Below, one piece after another: positions 16,009-25,245 of a stretch of DNA of 50,000 nucleotides (position 1 is its first letter; every line of letters starts with the position of its first letter). Source of the DNA: Candidatus Dormiibacterota bacterium (lineage in GTDB: Bacteria > Chloroflexota > Dormibacteria > Aeolococcales > Bog-877); assembly GCA_027306885.1 (NCBI GenBank), contig DAHUYV010000019.1, positions 1 through 50,000 on the forward strand. The letters run 5' to 3'. Below the pieces are notes generated by a model that searched no databases, was not told the origin of the DNA, and saw only the letters and a list, made by a program, of their open reading frames with translations. Position numbers and translations under genes: made by a program.

Positions 16009-16959
16009 ATGGCCAGATCCTCTCCGGGGCGGCTGGAGATCGTCCCCAGCCTGCCCGACCGCGGGGTGCTCGACCTGATCGGGAACACCCCTCTGCTCCG
16101 GCTCCGACTGTTCGAGGAGTCGGCGCCGCGGCTGCGCGTCTACGCGAAGGCCGAGTTCGCCAACCCCGGGGGCTCGGTGAAGGACAGGCCCGCGCTCTGG
16201 ATGCTTCGGGAGGCCCTGCGCAGCGGCGAGCTCAGCCCGGGGAAGACCATCCTGGACAGCACCAGCGGCAACACCGGTGTGGCCTACGCCCTCCTGGGGG
16301 CGGCCCTGGGCTACCCCGTGACTCTCGTGGTGCCTGCCAACGTCACGGAGGAGCGCAAGCAGCTGATGTCGGCCTACGGGGCCGAGCTGGTGTTGAGTGA
16401 CCCGCAGGAGGGTTCCGACGGCGCCATCCTCCTCTGCCGCGAGTTGCGGGCGCAGGATCCGGAGCGGTACTTCTGCCCCGACCAGTACAACAATCCCGCC
16501 AACTGGCAGGCCCACTACCACACCACCGCCAACGAGATCTGGGACCAGACTGACGGGGAGGTGACCCACTTCCTCGCCGGGCTGGGCACCAGCGGGACCT
16601 TCGTCGGCACCATCCGGCGGCTGAAGGAGTTGAACCCGGACGTCGTCGGCATCAGCCTCGAGCCTGATGACTCCTTCCACGGGCTGGAGGGCCTGAAGCA
16701 CATGGCGTCGGCGATCGTGCCCGGCATCTACGACCCCTCTCTGGCCGACCGCCATCTGCTCGGCCCCACCGGCGAGTCCTATGATCTGGTCCGGCGGTTG
16801 GCCCGCCAGGAAGGCGTGATGGCGGGCCACTCCTCGGGGCTGGCTCTCTGGGGCGTGTCACAGCTGGTGGGCGAGGGCCTGCGCGAGGGCGTCGTGGTGG
16901 TCATCTTCGCCGACGGTGGCGGGCGCTACCTGAGCGGCGGGTTGTACGGAGGCGGCTGA
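16009..16959 (+). CDS. cysM: Cysteine synthase, CysM-like (probably CysO-dependent)
   Basis: A 316-residue PLP enzyme of the fold-type II cysteine synthase family. PLP Lys58 is in GGSVKDRPA, the substrate loop STSGNTG is at about residues 84-90, and the phosphate-binding loop is GLGTSGTF (about 188-195). It sits 5 bp before a JAMM peptidase. The pairing is known from the mycobacterial Mec-CysO-CysM system, in which CysM uses O-phosphoserine and a thiocarboxylated CysO. From memory of that family, a basic residue after the EP loop binds the phosphate; here LKHM offers a Lys at about that place. The CysO-like carrier lies at 33073. Start chosen by the leaderless -10; a longer frame overlapping the opposite gene was rejected. 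Confidence 0.88.
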   Translation: MARSSPGRLEIVPSLPDRGVLDLIGNTPLLRLRLFEESAPRLRVYAKAEFANPGGSVKDRPALWMLREALRSGELSPGKTILDSTSGNTGVAYALLGAALGYPVTLVVPANVTEERKQLMSAYGAELVLSDPQEGSDGAILLCRELRAQDPERYFCPDQYNNPANWQAHYHTTANEIWDQTDGEVTHFLAGLGTSGTFVGTIRRLKELNPDVVGISLEPDDSFHGLEGLKHMASAIVPGIYDPSLADRHLLGPTGESYDLVRRLARQEGVMAGHSSGLALWGVSQLVGEGLREGVVVVIFADGGGRYLSGGLYGGG

Positions 16960-16964
16960 TCCTC

Positions 16965-17453
16965 ATGGCCGGTCGAAGCTTGCAGTTCCTTGAGCCGATG
17001 TTCGAGCGCATGCGGCAGCTCGCCGAGGCCGCCTACCCGTACGAGGGCTGCGGAGTGCTGGTGGGCAGGCGCGGACCGGAGGCGGCGGTGGTCACCGAGG
17101 TGGTGGAGGGCCGCAACCTGGTCACCGAGCGGCGGCGAGATCGTTACGAGCTCGACCCCCGGGACATCATCACCGCCGAGCGCAGCGCCCGGAATCGGGG
17201 AGAGGAGGTGCTGGGCTTCTTCCACACCCACCCCGACCACCCGGCCCGGCCCAGCCAGTTCGACACCGACCACGCCTGGCCCAAGTACCACTACGTCGTG
17301 ATCGCCGTGGATGACGGGCGGATGGCCGGGGCCACGGCCTGGGAGCTGGAAGGGCCCGAGGGCGACCAGCGGTTCGAAGAGCGGCCTCTGGCGACCGGTG
17401 AAGGTACCGCCGCGGGCTATAATCCGCCCGGCGTTGTGGTGGAGATCCAATGA
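16965..17453 (+). CDS. mec: JAMM/MPN (M67) metallopeptidase, Mec-like
   Basis: A 162-residue zinc peptidase with a full JAMM motif: Glu27 in YPYEGCGVL, His87 and His89 in FFHTHP, and Ser97 and Asp100 in PSQFDTDHAWP. In Mycobacterium the homologue (Mec, Rv1334) cleaves the CysO-cysteine adduct to release cysteine. Location 5 bp after cysM supports the same job. Here the CysO-like carrier also ends GG-Arg-Pro, so this peptidase might additionally expose its diglycine (inference). The last codons overlap secG as ATGA, and a TATAAT box for secG lies inside its 3' end. Confidence 0.88.
   Translation: MAGRSLQFLEPMFERMRQLAEAAYPYEGCGVLVGRRGPEAAVVTEVVEGRNLVTERRRDRYELDPRDIITAERSARNRGEEVLGFFHTHPDHPARPSQFDTDHAWPKYHYVVIAVDDGRMAGATAWELEGPEGDQRFEERPLATGEGTAAGYNPPGVVVEIQ
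17418..17423 (+). promoter_or_regulatory. Consensus -10 box (TATAAT) inside the JAMM gene, for secG
   Basis: A perfect TATAAT in GC-rich coding DNA, 26 nt before the secG ATG. No clear -35 box. Confidence 0.4.
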
Positions 17454-17680
17454 AGACCGCGATCACGACCCTCGAAGTGGTGCTGGCGGTGCTGGTGGTG
17501 ATCACGGTCCTGCTCCAGACCCCCAAGTCCAGCGGCCTTGGCGGCACCATCGGCGGGGGAACGGACATGGGCGGCGGGTACCGGACTCGCCGGGGCCTGG
17601 AGAAGGGGCTTTTCCGCGCCTCGATCTGGCTGACGGTGGCGTTCGCCCTGGTCGCCATCGTCCAGATCCGGGTCGGCTGA
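17450..17680 (+). CDS. secG: Preprotein translocase subunit SecG
   Basis: A 76-residue inner-membrane protein with two helices (about residues 5-23 and 58-74) flanking the conserved loop LLQTPKSSGLGGTIGGGTDM. SecG assists SecYE in protein export. Length and loop are typical. Start ATG at 17450 overlaps the JAMM stop, with GGAG a few nt upstream, and a TATAAT box lies 26 nt before it. Confidence 0.92.
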   Translation: MKTAITTLEVVLAVLVVITVLLQTPKSSGLGGTIGGGTDMGGGYRTRRGLEKGLFRASIWLTVAFALVAIVQIRVG

Positions 17681-17736
17681 CAAGGGAGCTCAAGCTCTCC
17701 CTCATCCCCAGCCCTCGCCGCCATCCCCTGCGGCTG

Positions 17737-19311
17737 GTGGCCGTTGCCGGCACGGCGGCGCTGGTGGTGCTGGGCGCGGGATCGCTGGCGCTCGGCCTCG
17801 TCCAAAGGGCCACCGATCAGGTCTACACCGAGGCCATGGTGGCCCCGACCGGCCCGTCGCCGCTGAGCTCGTTCCTCTATCCGACCAACCCGGTGGCGAA
17901 CTCAGTCTCGGCGCTCACCGCGCCCGGGCTGATGAAGGTCGGCCCGAACGGCCTTCCGGTGCGCGGCCTCGCCGCCTCGTTCCGGGAGGAGGACGGGGGA
18001 GCCCGATGGGCCTTCACCCTGCCACGCAGCGGCCGGTGGTCCGACGGCGCCGCCCTCACCACTCGCGATGTCGGCTTCACCCTGGCGGTGCTGCAGACCC
18101 CAGGCTTCTCCAACAGCGCCCTGTCGGCGCCCTGGGTGGGCGTCTCTCTGGAAGCCAGCTCCTACTGGTCGGGGGTGTTCGTGCTCCCTGGGCCGGCGCC
18201 CAGCTTCGCCGCCACGGCCGAGCTGCCGATCCTGCCCCAGGCGCCGTACCACGATCGCCCTCTGCTCTACCTGCGCCAGGGGGGTCGGCCGACCGGGTCC
18301 TTCGCCCCCTCGGCCGGGCCCTTCCGCGTCATCGCCAACACCGCCGACCAGGTGGTGCTGAAGCGCAACTCCAGGTACCTGCCGGTCCCGCACCTCTCCG
18401 GCTTCGTCATCCAACTGGAACCCAGTTCGGCGGCGGTCCACACTCTGCTGGCCAGGGGCCTGGTGGACGGCTGGCTGGCGGAGACATCGAAGGAGCTCTC
18501 CGGGCTGCCCGCGGGGTTGGTCCGGCAGAAGATCCTCACCTACGCCTTTGTCGAGCTGCTCTTCAACGAGTCCAGCGCTCCGCTCGGCGAGGTGGCCGTG
18601 CGTCAGGCGGTGGCGGCTTCTCTCGACCGTTCCCGGGTGATCGCCAACGTGCTGCCCGGCCTGGGGCGCCCCCAGTACGGCCCGCTGCCGGAGTCGATCA
18701 GCTGGGCCAAGCTGGGACCCGGCTCGCTGGCGCCTCTGGAGTCGCCCAGCCGGCTGCTGGAGGCGGCGGGATTCCAGCGAGAGGGGCCGCTCGGGCACTT
18801 CGCCCGTGGCGGCAAGCCCCTGACCCTTCGCCTCTCCGTCCCCGACGTGGAGCCGCTGCCCCAGGTGGCGGCCGACCTCGCCGCCCAACTTGAGGCGGCG
18901 GGGATCCCGGTGACCGTGGCCGTCTACCCGCTCGCGTCCTTCGTGGCCGGCCACCTCGCCAAGGGCGACTACCAGATGGCCCTCGTCGGGTTTGACAACG
19001 GGCCCAGCCCGGACCTGGCCGGCCTCTTTGGAGTCGGTGGTGACCCCGGTCAGTCGATGGACTTCAGCCAGGCTCCCGCCGACCCCATCCTCAACCACGA
19101 GCTCGACCAGCTGGCGACCGCCAACAGCCCGGCCAGCCGGACCGCCGCCTACCGGGAGGTCGCGAGCCGCCTGCAGGCGGACATGCCCGCGGTGTTCCTC
19201 TACACCCCCCAGGTGGTCTACGTCCACCTGCCCACGGCGCACACCCCGGGGCTGTCGCCGGTCGGGGACCCCGACCAGCTCTTTCAGGGGGTGGCGGACT
19301 GGAGCACCTGA
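17737..19311 (+). CDS. ABC-type extracellular solute-binding protein (family 5)
   Basis: A roughly 524-residue protein with an N-terminal hydrophobic anchor (AGTAALVVLGAGSLALGLV) and no lipobox Cys, so it is likely an uncleaved membrane-anchored protein. The body fits peptide/opine-type SBP family 5: WSDGAALTTRDVGFTLAVLQ, VLKRNSRYLPVPHLSGFVIQL, VRQAVAASLDRSRVIANVLPG, and a late NGPSPDLAGLFG. The start is uncertain. The frame is open back to a CTG that overlaps the secG stop (17677), with AGGGAG just after it, but GTG at 17737 is the first ordinary start. No permease or ATPase genes adjoin it, so it is an orphan here. Confidence 0.78.
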   Translation: MAVAGTAALVVLGAGSLALGLVQRATDQVYTEAMVAPTGPSPLSSFLYPTNPVANSVSALTAPGLMKVGPNGLPVRGLAASFREEDGGARWAFTLPRSGRWSDGAALTTRDVGFTLAVLQTPGFSNSALSAPWVGVSLEASSYWSGVFVLPGPAPSFAATAELPILPQAPYHDRPLLYLRQGGRPTGSFAPSAGPFRVIANTADQVVLKRNSRYLPVPHLSGFVIQLEPSSAAVHTLLARGLVDGWLAETSKELSGLPAGLVRQKILTYAFVELLFNESSAPLGEVAVRQAVAASLDRSRVIANVLPGLGRPQYGPLPESISWAKLGPGSLAPLESPSRLLEAAGFQREGPLGHFARGGKPLTLRLSVPDVEPLPQVAADLAAQLEAAGIPVTVAVYPLASFVAGHLAKGDYQMALVGFDNGPSPDLAGLFGVGGDPGQSMDFSQAPADPILNHELDQLATANSPASRTAAYREVASRLQADMPAVFLYTPQVVYVHLPTAHTPGLSPVGDPDQLFQGVADWST

Positions 19312-19345
19312 GCTCCAGCGGATCGTCCGCCGCCTCGCCATCCGC

Positions 19346-19351
19346 TACGAT
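19346..19351 (+). promoter_or_regulatory. -10 element of tRNA-Leu
   Basis: TACGAT, 11 nt before the tRNA 5' end. Confidence 0.35.
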
Positions 19352-19362
19352 TTGCGGGCCCG

Positions 19363-19449
19363 GCCGGGATGGTGAAATTGGTAGACACGCAGCGTTCAGG
19401 GCGCTGTGCAGGTCACTGCGTGCGGGTTCGAGTCCCGCTCCCGGCACCA
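19363..19449 (+). tRNA. tRNA-Leu, anticodon CAG
   Basis: An 87-nt class II tRNA with encoded CCA. The acceptor arms GCCGGGA and TCCCGGC pair exactly, with A as discriminator. The D-loop includes AAATTGGTAGA, the anticodon stem is CAGCG/CGCTG with loop TTCAGGG (anticodon at 19397-19399), and a long variable arm and TTCGAGTCC T-loop follow. It reads CUG, likely the commonest Leu codon at this GC content. Confidence 0.97.
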
Positions 19450-19536
19450 GCTTCGAGCTTGCACGGGCTTCGGCGAGGGGTATTCTGGCCCGGGACCCGC
19501 CGTCGCCCGGGCGGCTCGCTCCCCTTCGTCCCGGCC

Positions 19537-20475
19537 TTGCCACGAGGAGGCCCAGCCACGGATCCTCTACCCCCCGGTACGGACTCGGCCGATGAGGCCA
19601 GGGTCCCGCTCCCGTGGGAGCCGCCCGACCCGTCCCTGGCCCCCCCTGGCCTGGTCTGGGAGGGGGAGGGGCCACCGTACGACTGGGCCCCGCTCTCGGC
19701 ACCCCCGTCCCGAGGTGGCTGGGGGCGCCGGGTGGCGGCGGCGGTGCTGGTGGTCGCGGTGGGCGTGGCCGCGGGCTCGGCGGCGGGGCTGGCCCTCACC
19801 GGTCAGCCGCGTCCGGGGCACACCGGCCGGCGGGTATCCTTCGCCCCCGCCCCCAGCGCCTCGCCGGCGAGCAGCGGGGTCGGACTTCAGCAGGTGGCCG
19901 GAGAGGACCTGCCGGAGATCGTCACCGTGGTCGCGGTCGGAGCCCAGACCGAGGAGCTCGGCACCGGCTGGCCGGTCGACGGCCATGGGGACTTCATCAC
20001 CAACGACCATGTGGTCAACGAGGGCCTCAGCTTCCACGTGATCACGGCGTCGGGGGCGGAGTACCAGGCCCGCGTCGTGAACTCCGATCCCCAGCTCGAC
20101 CTGGCCGAGGTCCAGGCAATCGGCCTGGAGGAGGCCCCCTTGCCGATCGCCACGGCGCCCGCGACGATCGGCCTGTCGGTGGTGGTGCTGGCGTCTCAGG
20201 GCGCCACCGGGCACGCGCCGGTCACGGTGTCGTTGGTGAACGGGCTCAACGAGCGAGCCAGCGTCGACGATGCCCAGCCCGGAGAGCTGACCGACTACAC
20301 TGACCTCATTAGGATCCCCGCCCACATCTTCCCCGGCAACAGCGGGGGACCGGTGCTGACCCCGCAGGGGCAGGTGGTGGGGATTCTCACCCTGGCGGCC
20401 AAGAACGGGACGGGGGCGTTCGCGATCCCCCTCGCCGAGGTCGGCCCGGTGATCCGCCAGTGGCTGCAAGGCTAG
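19537..20475 (+). CDS. Membrane-anchored trypsin-like serine protease (S1C type)
   Basis: About 312 residues: a Pro-rich cytoplasmic N-terminus, one transmembrane helix (AAAVLVVAVGVAAGSAAGLAL), then an extracytoplasmic chymotrypsin-fold domain. The triad is intact, with His in ITNDHVV, Asp in SDPQLDLAEV and Ser in FPGNSGGPVL. No PDZ domain follows, unlike full DegP/HtrA. The start is unsettled. I list the TTG at 19537, but the strong AGGAGG (19545-19550) lies downstream of it and 7 nt before an in-frame ACG at 19558. Role is probably envelope protein quality control or a signalling cleavage. Confidence 0.82.
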   Translation: MPRGGPATDPLPPGTDSADEARVPLPWEPPDPSLAPPGLVWEGEGPPYDWAPLSAPPSRGGWGRRVAAAVLVVAVGVAAGSAAGLALTGQPRPGHTGRRVSFAPAPSASPASSGVGLQQVAGEDLPEIVTVVAVGAQTEELGTGWPVDGHGDFITNDHVVNEGLSFHVITASGAEYQARVVNSDPQLDLAEVQAIGLEEAPLPIATAPATIGLSVVVLASQGATGHAPVTVSLVNGLNERASVDDAQPGELTDYTDLIRIPAHIFPGNSGGPVLTPQGQVVGILTLAAKNGTGAFAIPLAEVGPVIRQWLQG

Positions 20476-20514
20476 GAATTGACTGAGAATCCGCCGACCC
20501 GAAGTGGGGCGCGT

Positions 20515-20552
20515 TTGACCGCCGCCCCGAGGATCTGGCACGATCGGTGCCA
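20515..20552 (+). promoter_or_regulatory. Candidate promoter with a palindrome over the -10
   Basis: TTGACC (20515-20520), an 18 bp spacer and CACGAT (20539-20544) resemble a promoter for the sulfoquinovose-synthase-like gene. The perfect palindrome TGGCAC-GATCG-GTGCCA (20536-20552) covers the -10 and could be an operator. The remaining leader up to 20643 shows a second GC-rich inverted repeat but no gene. Confidence 0.35.
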
Positions 20553-20628
20553 GGTGGCCATGATCTGCCGGAGCCGCTTCGGGGCGGGCCGCGGGACGGG
20601 TCCTGTCCGCCTTCGGGGCGCGGTCTGA

Positions 20629-21903
<1,275 letters not shown>

Positions 21904-21933
21904 AGGCGGGGCTTGGCACCCCGGGAGACTGGG

Positions 21934-21939
21934 TAAGCT
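21934..21939 (+). promoter_or_regulatory. Candidate -10 element of trxB
   Basis: TAAGCT with TTGGCA at 21913-21918 (15 bp spacer, shorter than usual), 32 nt before the trxB start, which has its own GGAGG. Confidence 0.35.
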
Positions 21940-21971
21940 GAGGGTGCATTCGGGCCATCTGGAGGCGCGCC

Positions 21972-22934
21972 GTGGCTGATCGGCAATACGAGATTGCGGT
22001 GGTGGGAGCGGGACCCGCAGGACTGACCGCGGCCCTGTACGCGGGCCGGGCGATGAAGAGGACTCTGCTGCTGGAGGCGGGCCTGCCGGGGGGAGAGCTC
22101 CTCAACACCGAGGCCATCGAGGACTACCCTGGGTTCGCCTCGATCACCGGCCCGGAGCTGGCCAGCAAGATGACCGAGCATGCGCTCAGCTTCGGCGCCG
22201 AGCTGGTCACCGCCCGGGTCGTCAGCATCACCCCTCAGGACGACGGCTGGCACCGGATCGAGGTGGAGGAGCAGGACCCCTTCTTCGCCCGGGCGGTGAT
22301 CCTCACCGCCGGCGGGCAGCCCCGCAAGCTGGGGATCCCCGGCGAGCAGGAGTTCGCCGGCCGGGGCGTCTCCTACTGCGCCGTCTGTGACGGGGCCTTC
22401 TTCCGCGGTGAGCACCTGGCGGTGGTGGGCGGGGGGGACGCCGCTCTCGAGGAGGCCGCGTTTCTGACCCGCTATGCCTCCAAGGTCACGGTCATCCACC
22501 GGCGCGGGGATTTCCGCGCCCAGACGCTCCTGGTGGAGCGGGCGCGCCAGAACCCCAAGCTGGAGTTCCTCATGGACTCGGTGGTCGAGGAGATCGTCGG
22601 CGACCAGAACCGGGTGGTCTCCCTGCGCCTTCGTCGGGTGCCGGACGGAATGCAGAGCGACTTTCCGGTCGGCGGGGTCTTCATCTTCGTCGGCTTCATA
22701 CCCAACACCGGGCTGCTGACCGTCCACGCCGACCACGATCCCCAGGGCTACTACCTCACCGATGCCAACATGCAGACCTCGGTGCCGGGCATCTTCGCCG
22801 CCGGCGACGTCCGAGCGCAGCTGACCCGGCAGGTGACCACGGCGGTCGGTGACGGCACCACGGCGGCGATCGCCGCCACCAAGTACGTGGAGGAGGGCGC
22901 GGCGGAGCCCCAACTGGCGGGCGCCATCTCCTAG
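21972..22934 (+). CDS. trxB: Thioredoxin reductase
   Basis: A 320-residue homodimeric flavoprotein that reduces thioredoxin with NADPH. The FAD motif is GAGPAGLTAALYAGR (about residues 12-26), the redox pair is SYCAVCDGAFF (about 135-145), the NADPH motif is GGGDAALEEAAF with HRRGDFRA, and the C-terminal FAD contact is GIFAAGDVRAQLTRQVTTAVGDG. Length is normal. The start is GTG with GGAGG upstream. The stop overlaps the next gene by 1 nt. Confidence 0.95.
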   Translation: MADRQYEIAVVGAGPAGLTAALYAGRAMKRTLLLEAGLPGGELLNTEAIEDYPGFASITGPELASKMTEHALSFGAELVTARVVSITPQDDGWHRIEVEEQDPFFARAVILTAGGQPRKLGIPGEQEFAGRGVSYCAVCDGAFFRGEHLAVVGGGDAALEEAAFLTRYASKVTVIHRRGDFRAQTLLVERARQNPKLEFLMDSVVEEIVGDQNRVVSLRLRRVPDGMQSDFPVGGVFIFVGFIPNTGLLTVHADHDPQGYYLTDANMQTSVPGIFAAGDVRAQLTRQVTTAVGDGTTAAIAATKYVEEGAAEPQLAGAIS

Positions 22935-23473
22935 TGAGCATCGTCACCAAGGGCGGCGATGCGGGGGAGACCAGCCTCCTCTACGGGGGACGGGTGCCCA
23001 AGGACGATCCGCGCACCGAGGCCTACGGCTCTTTGGACGAGGCCATCTCCGCCATGGGCCTGGCTCGCTCCCTGTGCTCCCAGCCACCGGTCGCGCACGC
23101 GCTCCTGGAGCTGGAGCGCGAATGCTTCACCGTCGGCGCCGAGCTGGCGACCGACCCGGAAGAGCGGGCCAAGCTGGAGAAGCACTTCCCGGTCCTGGGG
23201 GCGGAGGCGGCCGACAGGCTGGAGGAGCGGGTGCACCAGTTGGAGGCGGAGGTCGGGCTGCCCCCGGGGTTCGTGCTCCCCGGCGGCACCCCGGGAGCCG
23301 CGGCCCTGGATCTGGCCCGCTCACTGACCCGCCGAGCCGAGCGCCGGGCGGTGACGCTGCAGCGCGCCGGACAGCTCGGGAACCCCGAGGTGGTCCGTTA
23401 CCTCAACCGCCTCTCCGACCTCCTCTTCATGCTGGCCCGCCAGGAGGAGGCCGGGAGCACCGTCCTCAAGTGA
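22934..23473 (+). CDS. ATP:cob(I)alamin adenosyltransferase, PduO type
   Basis: A 179-residue enzyme that attaches the 5'-deoxyadenosyl group to cobalamin, giving coenzyme B12. The N-terminal ATP loop TKGGDAGETSLLYGGRVPKD and the following YGSLDEAISAMGLAR match PduO/MMAB proteins. The C-terminal helix motif TRRAERRAVTL, then YLNRLSDLLFMLAR, holds the conserved Arg/Asn residues. Start GTG overlaps the trxB stop, suggesting co-transcription. The usual D in GDDGTT is replaced (GDAGET), a minor change. Confidence 0.9.
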   Translation: MSIVTKGGDAGETSLLYGGRVPKDDPRTEAYGSLDEAISAMGLARSLCSQPPVAHALLELERECFTVGAELATDPEERAKLEKHFPVLGAEAADRLEERVHQLEAEVGLPPGFVLPGGTPGAAALDLARSLTRRAERRAVTLQRAGQLGNPEVVRYLNRLSDLLFMLARQEEAGSTVLK

Positions 23474-23498
23474 GGCCGGGTGGCCAGCCTGATTCCCG

Positions 23499-23504
23499 TA
23501 CCCT
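23499..23504 (+). promoter_or_regulatory. -10 element of the acylphosphatase-trp operon, leaderless spacing
   Basis: TACCCT, 6 nt before the GTG at 23511. Confidence 0.4.
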
Positions 23505-23510
23505 TCGAGA

Positions 23511-23804
23511 GTGAGCGCTGTTCCGTCGCCGCTGATCTGCCGTCGCTGTGTGGTCAGCGGCCGCGTCCAGATGGTCGGATTCCGCGCCTACGCCGCGCGC
23601 CGGGCCGACGAGCTGGGGCTGGTGGGCTGGATCCGCAACCGCCCGGACGGGCGGCTGGAGGCTGTCGCCCAGGGGAAGGAGGCAGCCGTGGTCGACTTCC
23701 TCCGCTTCCTCGGGGAGGGCCCGCCCGCGGCCCGGGTGGAGCGGGTCGAGGTGACTGAGGAGCCGGTCCAGGACGGCCTCCCGCCGTTCACCATCGACGT
23801 CTGA
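23511..23804 (+). CDS. acyP: Acylphosphatase
   Basis: A 97-residue enzyme that hydrolyses acyl phosphates. The motif CVVSGRVQMVGFRAYA carries the phosphate loop and catalytic Arg, and GLVGWIRNRPDG carries the catalytic Asn. The middle Gly of the usual VQGV is Met here. Length is typical. It may be leaderless, and its last base is shared with the trpC start, so it probably leads the trp gene run. Confidence 0.9.
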   Translation: MSAVPSPLICRRCVVSGRVQMVGFRAYAARRADELGLVGWIRNRPDGRLEAVAQGKEAAVVDFLRFLGEGPPAARVERVEVTEEPVQDGLPPFTIDV

Positions 23805-24622
23805 TGGAGGCGGCCAAGGGTGCCGGGGTGTTGGCGCCGATCCTGGCGGCCTCCGAGCTCCGGCTGAGGGCCCTGAGGAGGGAGTCCTCCGAGGAGCGGC
23901 TGTGGGAGGTGGCCCGCGCGGCTCCGCCGCCGCGGTCGCTGCGGGAGTCGCTCTCCGCTCCCGGGGTGAGCGTGATCGCGGAGCTGAAGCGCCGCTCCCC
24001 CTCGGCCGGAGAGCTGCGGCCCGGACTGGACTGCTCTCGGCTGGCCGCCGAGTTCGCCGACGCCGGCGCCGCCGCGCTCTCGGTCCTCACCGAGCCCGAC
24101 CACTTTGGGGGCTCTCTCGCGGACCTCCGTCGGGCCCGGGAGTCCACCCAGCTCCCGGTGCTGCGCAAGGACTTCGTGGTGGCCCGCGAGCAGGTCCTGG
24201 AGGCCCGGGCGTCGGCCGCCGACGCGGTGCTGCTGATCGTCCGCGCCCTGGCCGACGGGGTGCTGGGGGACTGCCTTTGGACCTGCCGGGAGCTGGGCGT
24301 GGATGCCCTGGTGGAGGTCCACGACCAGGCGGACATGGACCGGGCCGCGGCGCTGGGGGCGGGGTTGATCGGGATCAACAACCGCGATCTCGACACCTTG
24401 AGGACCGACCTCGCCACCACCGAGAGGCTGGCGGCGAAGGCGCCGGCCGGGGCGGTCCTGATCTCGGAGTCGGGGATCTCCGGACCAGCGGATCTGGAGC
24501 GCCTGCGGTCGTGCGGGGTGGCCGCGGTCCTGGTGGGCGAGACGTTGATGAGGTCCCCCGACCCCGCCGCCCGCCTCGGCGAACTGGTCCGAGCGGGCGT
24601 CCTCCCAGGGGGCCCTGGGTGA
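23804..24622 (+). CDS. trpC: Indole-3-glycerol phosphate synthase
   Basis: A 272-residue (beta/alpha)8 enzyme that closes the indole ring in tryptophan synthesis. Active-site motifs: IAELKRRSPSAGEL (Lys near residue 62), LTEPDHFGGS, VLRKDFVV, GINNRDLDTL and ISESGISGPADL. Start ATG shares a base with the acylphosphatase stop, and the end overlaps trpF as GTGA. The operon order trpC-F-B-A is compact and lacks trpE, trpG and trpD, which must be elsewhere. Confidence 0.95.
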   Translation: MEAAKGAGVLAPILAASELRLRALRRESSEERLWEVARAAPPPRSLRESLSAPGVSVIAELKRRSPSAGELRPGLDCSRLAAEFADAGAAALSVLTEPDHFGGSLADLRRARESTQLPVLRKDFVVAREQVLEARASAADAVLLIVRALADGVLGDCLWTCRELGVDALVEVHDQADMDRAAALGAGLIGINNRDLDTLRTDLATTERLAAKAPAGAVLISESGISGPADLERLRSCGVAAVLVGETLMRSPDPAARLGELVRAGVLPGGPG

Positions 24623-25245
24623 TCCGGGTCAAGGTCTGCGGCATCACCACCCTCGCGGACGCGAGGGCAGCGCTGGACGCCGGGGCTGACGCCATCGGCC
24701 TCGTGTTCCACCCGGGGAGCGCCCGGCGGGTGACGGTGGGACAAGCTCGCGAGATCTCCGATTTCGTGGGCGCCCGGGCCGCTCGGGTGGGGGTAGTGGT
24801 CGACGCCACCGCCGCCGAGTTGGAGCTGCTGGTCGGGGCCTGCCATCTCACCGCGGTGCAGGCGAACCTGCGCAGCTGCCCGAGAGAGCTGGTGGCGGAG
24901 GTCTCGGTGCCGGTGCTGCCATACCTCGGATCGGGGCCTTCAGCGCTGGTCCGTGCCTCTGCGTGGTGGCCGCGGCTCCCCGTGCTGCTCGATGCGGTGG
25001 ACGCCAGCGGCGGCGGTGGAACCGGCCGGGCTTCGGACCTTGGGTCCGCCGCCGCCCTCGCCCGCCACCGTCCGGTGTGGCTGGCCGGAGGACTCGCCCC
25101 CGAGAACGTCGCGGCCGCGGTGCGCGCCGTGCGGCCGGTGGGGGTGGACGCCAGCAGCTCGCTGGAGGCGTCCCCGGGACGCAAGGACCCGGCCAAGGTC
25201 CTGAGCTTTGTCACCGAGGCGCGGCGGGCGGCGGAGCTTTCGTGA
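24619..25245 (+). CDS. trpF: Phosphoribosylanthranilate isomerase
   Basis: A 208-residue TIM-barrel isomerase. The N-terminal [12 protein letters not shown] holds the catalytic Cys, and [12 protein letters not shown] and [21 protein letters not shown] hold the catalytic Asp and the phosphate loop. The start GTG at 24619 overlaps trpC, and the stop overlaps trpB. An upstream extension through trpC in another frame was rejected. The usual GVE in the C-terminal motif is SLE, within variation. Confidence 0.95.
   Translation: MIRVKVCGITTLADARAALDAGADAIGLVFHPGSARRVTVGQAREISDFVGARAARVGVVVDATAAELELLVGACHLTAVQANLRSCPRELVAEVSVPVLPYLGSGPSALVRASAWWPRLPVLLDAVDASGGGGTGRASDLGSAAALARHRPVWLAGGLAPENVAAAVRAVRPVGVDASSSLEASPGRKDPAKVLSFVTEARRAAELS

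Noticed and set aside
15532-16959. CysM with a 159-residue N-terminal extension
   Set aside because: The extension runs antisense through the opposite-strand membrane-anchored gene; the ATG at 16009 has a -10 at leaderless distance and gives normal length.
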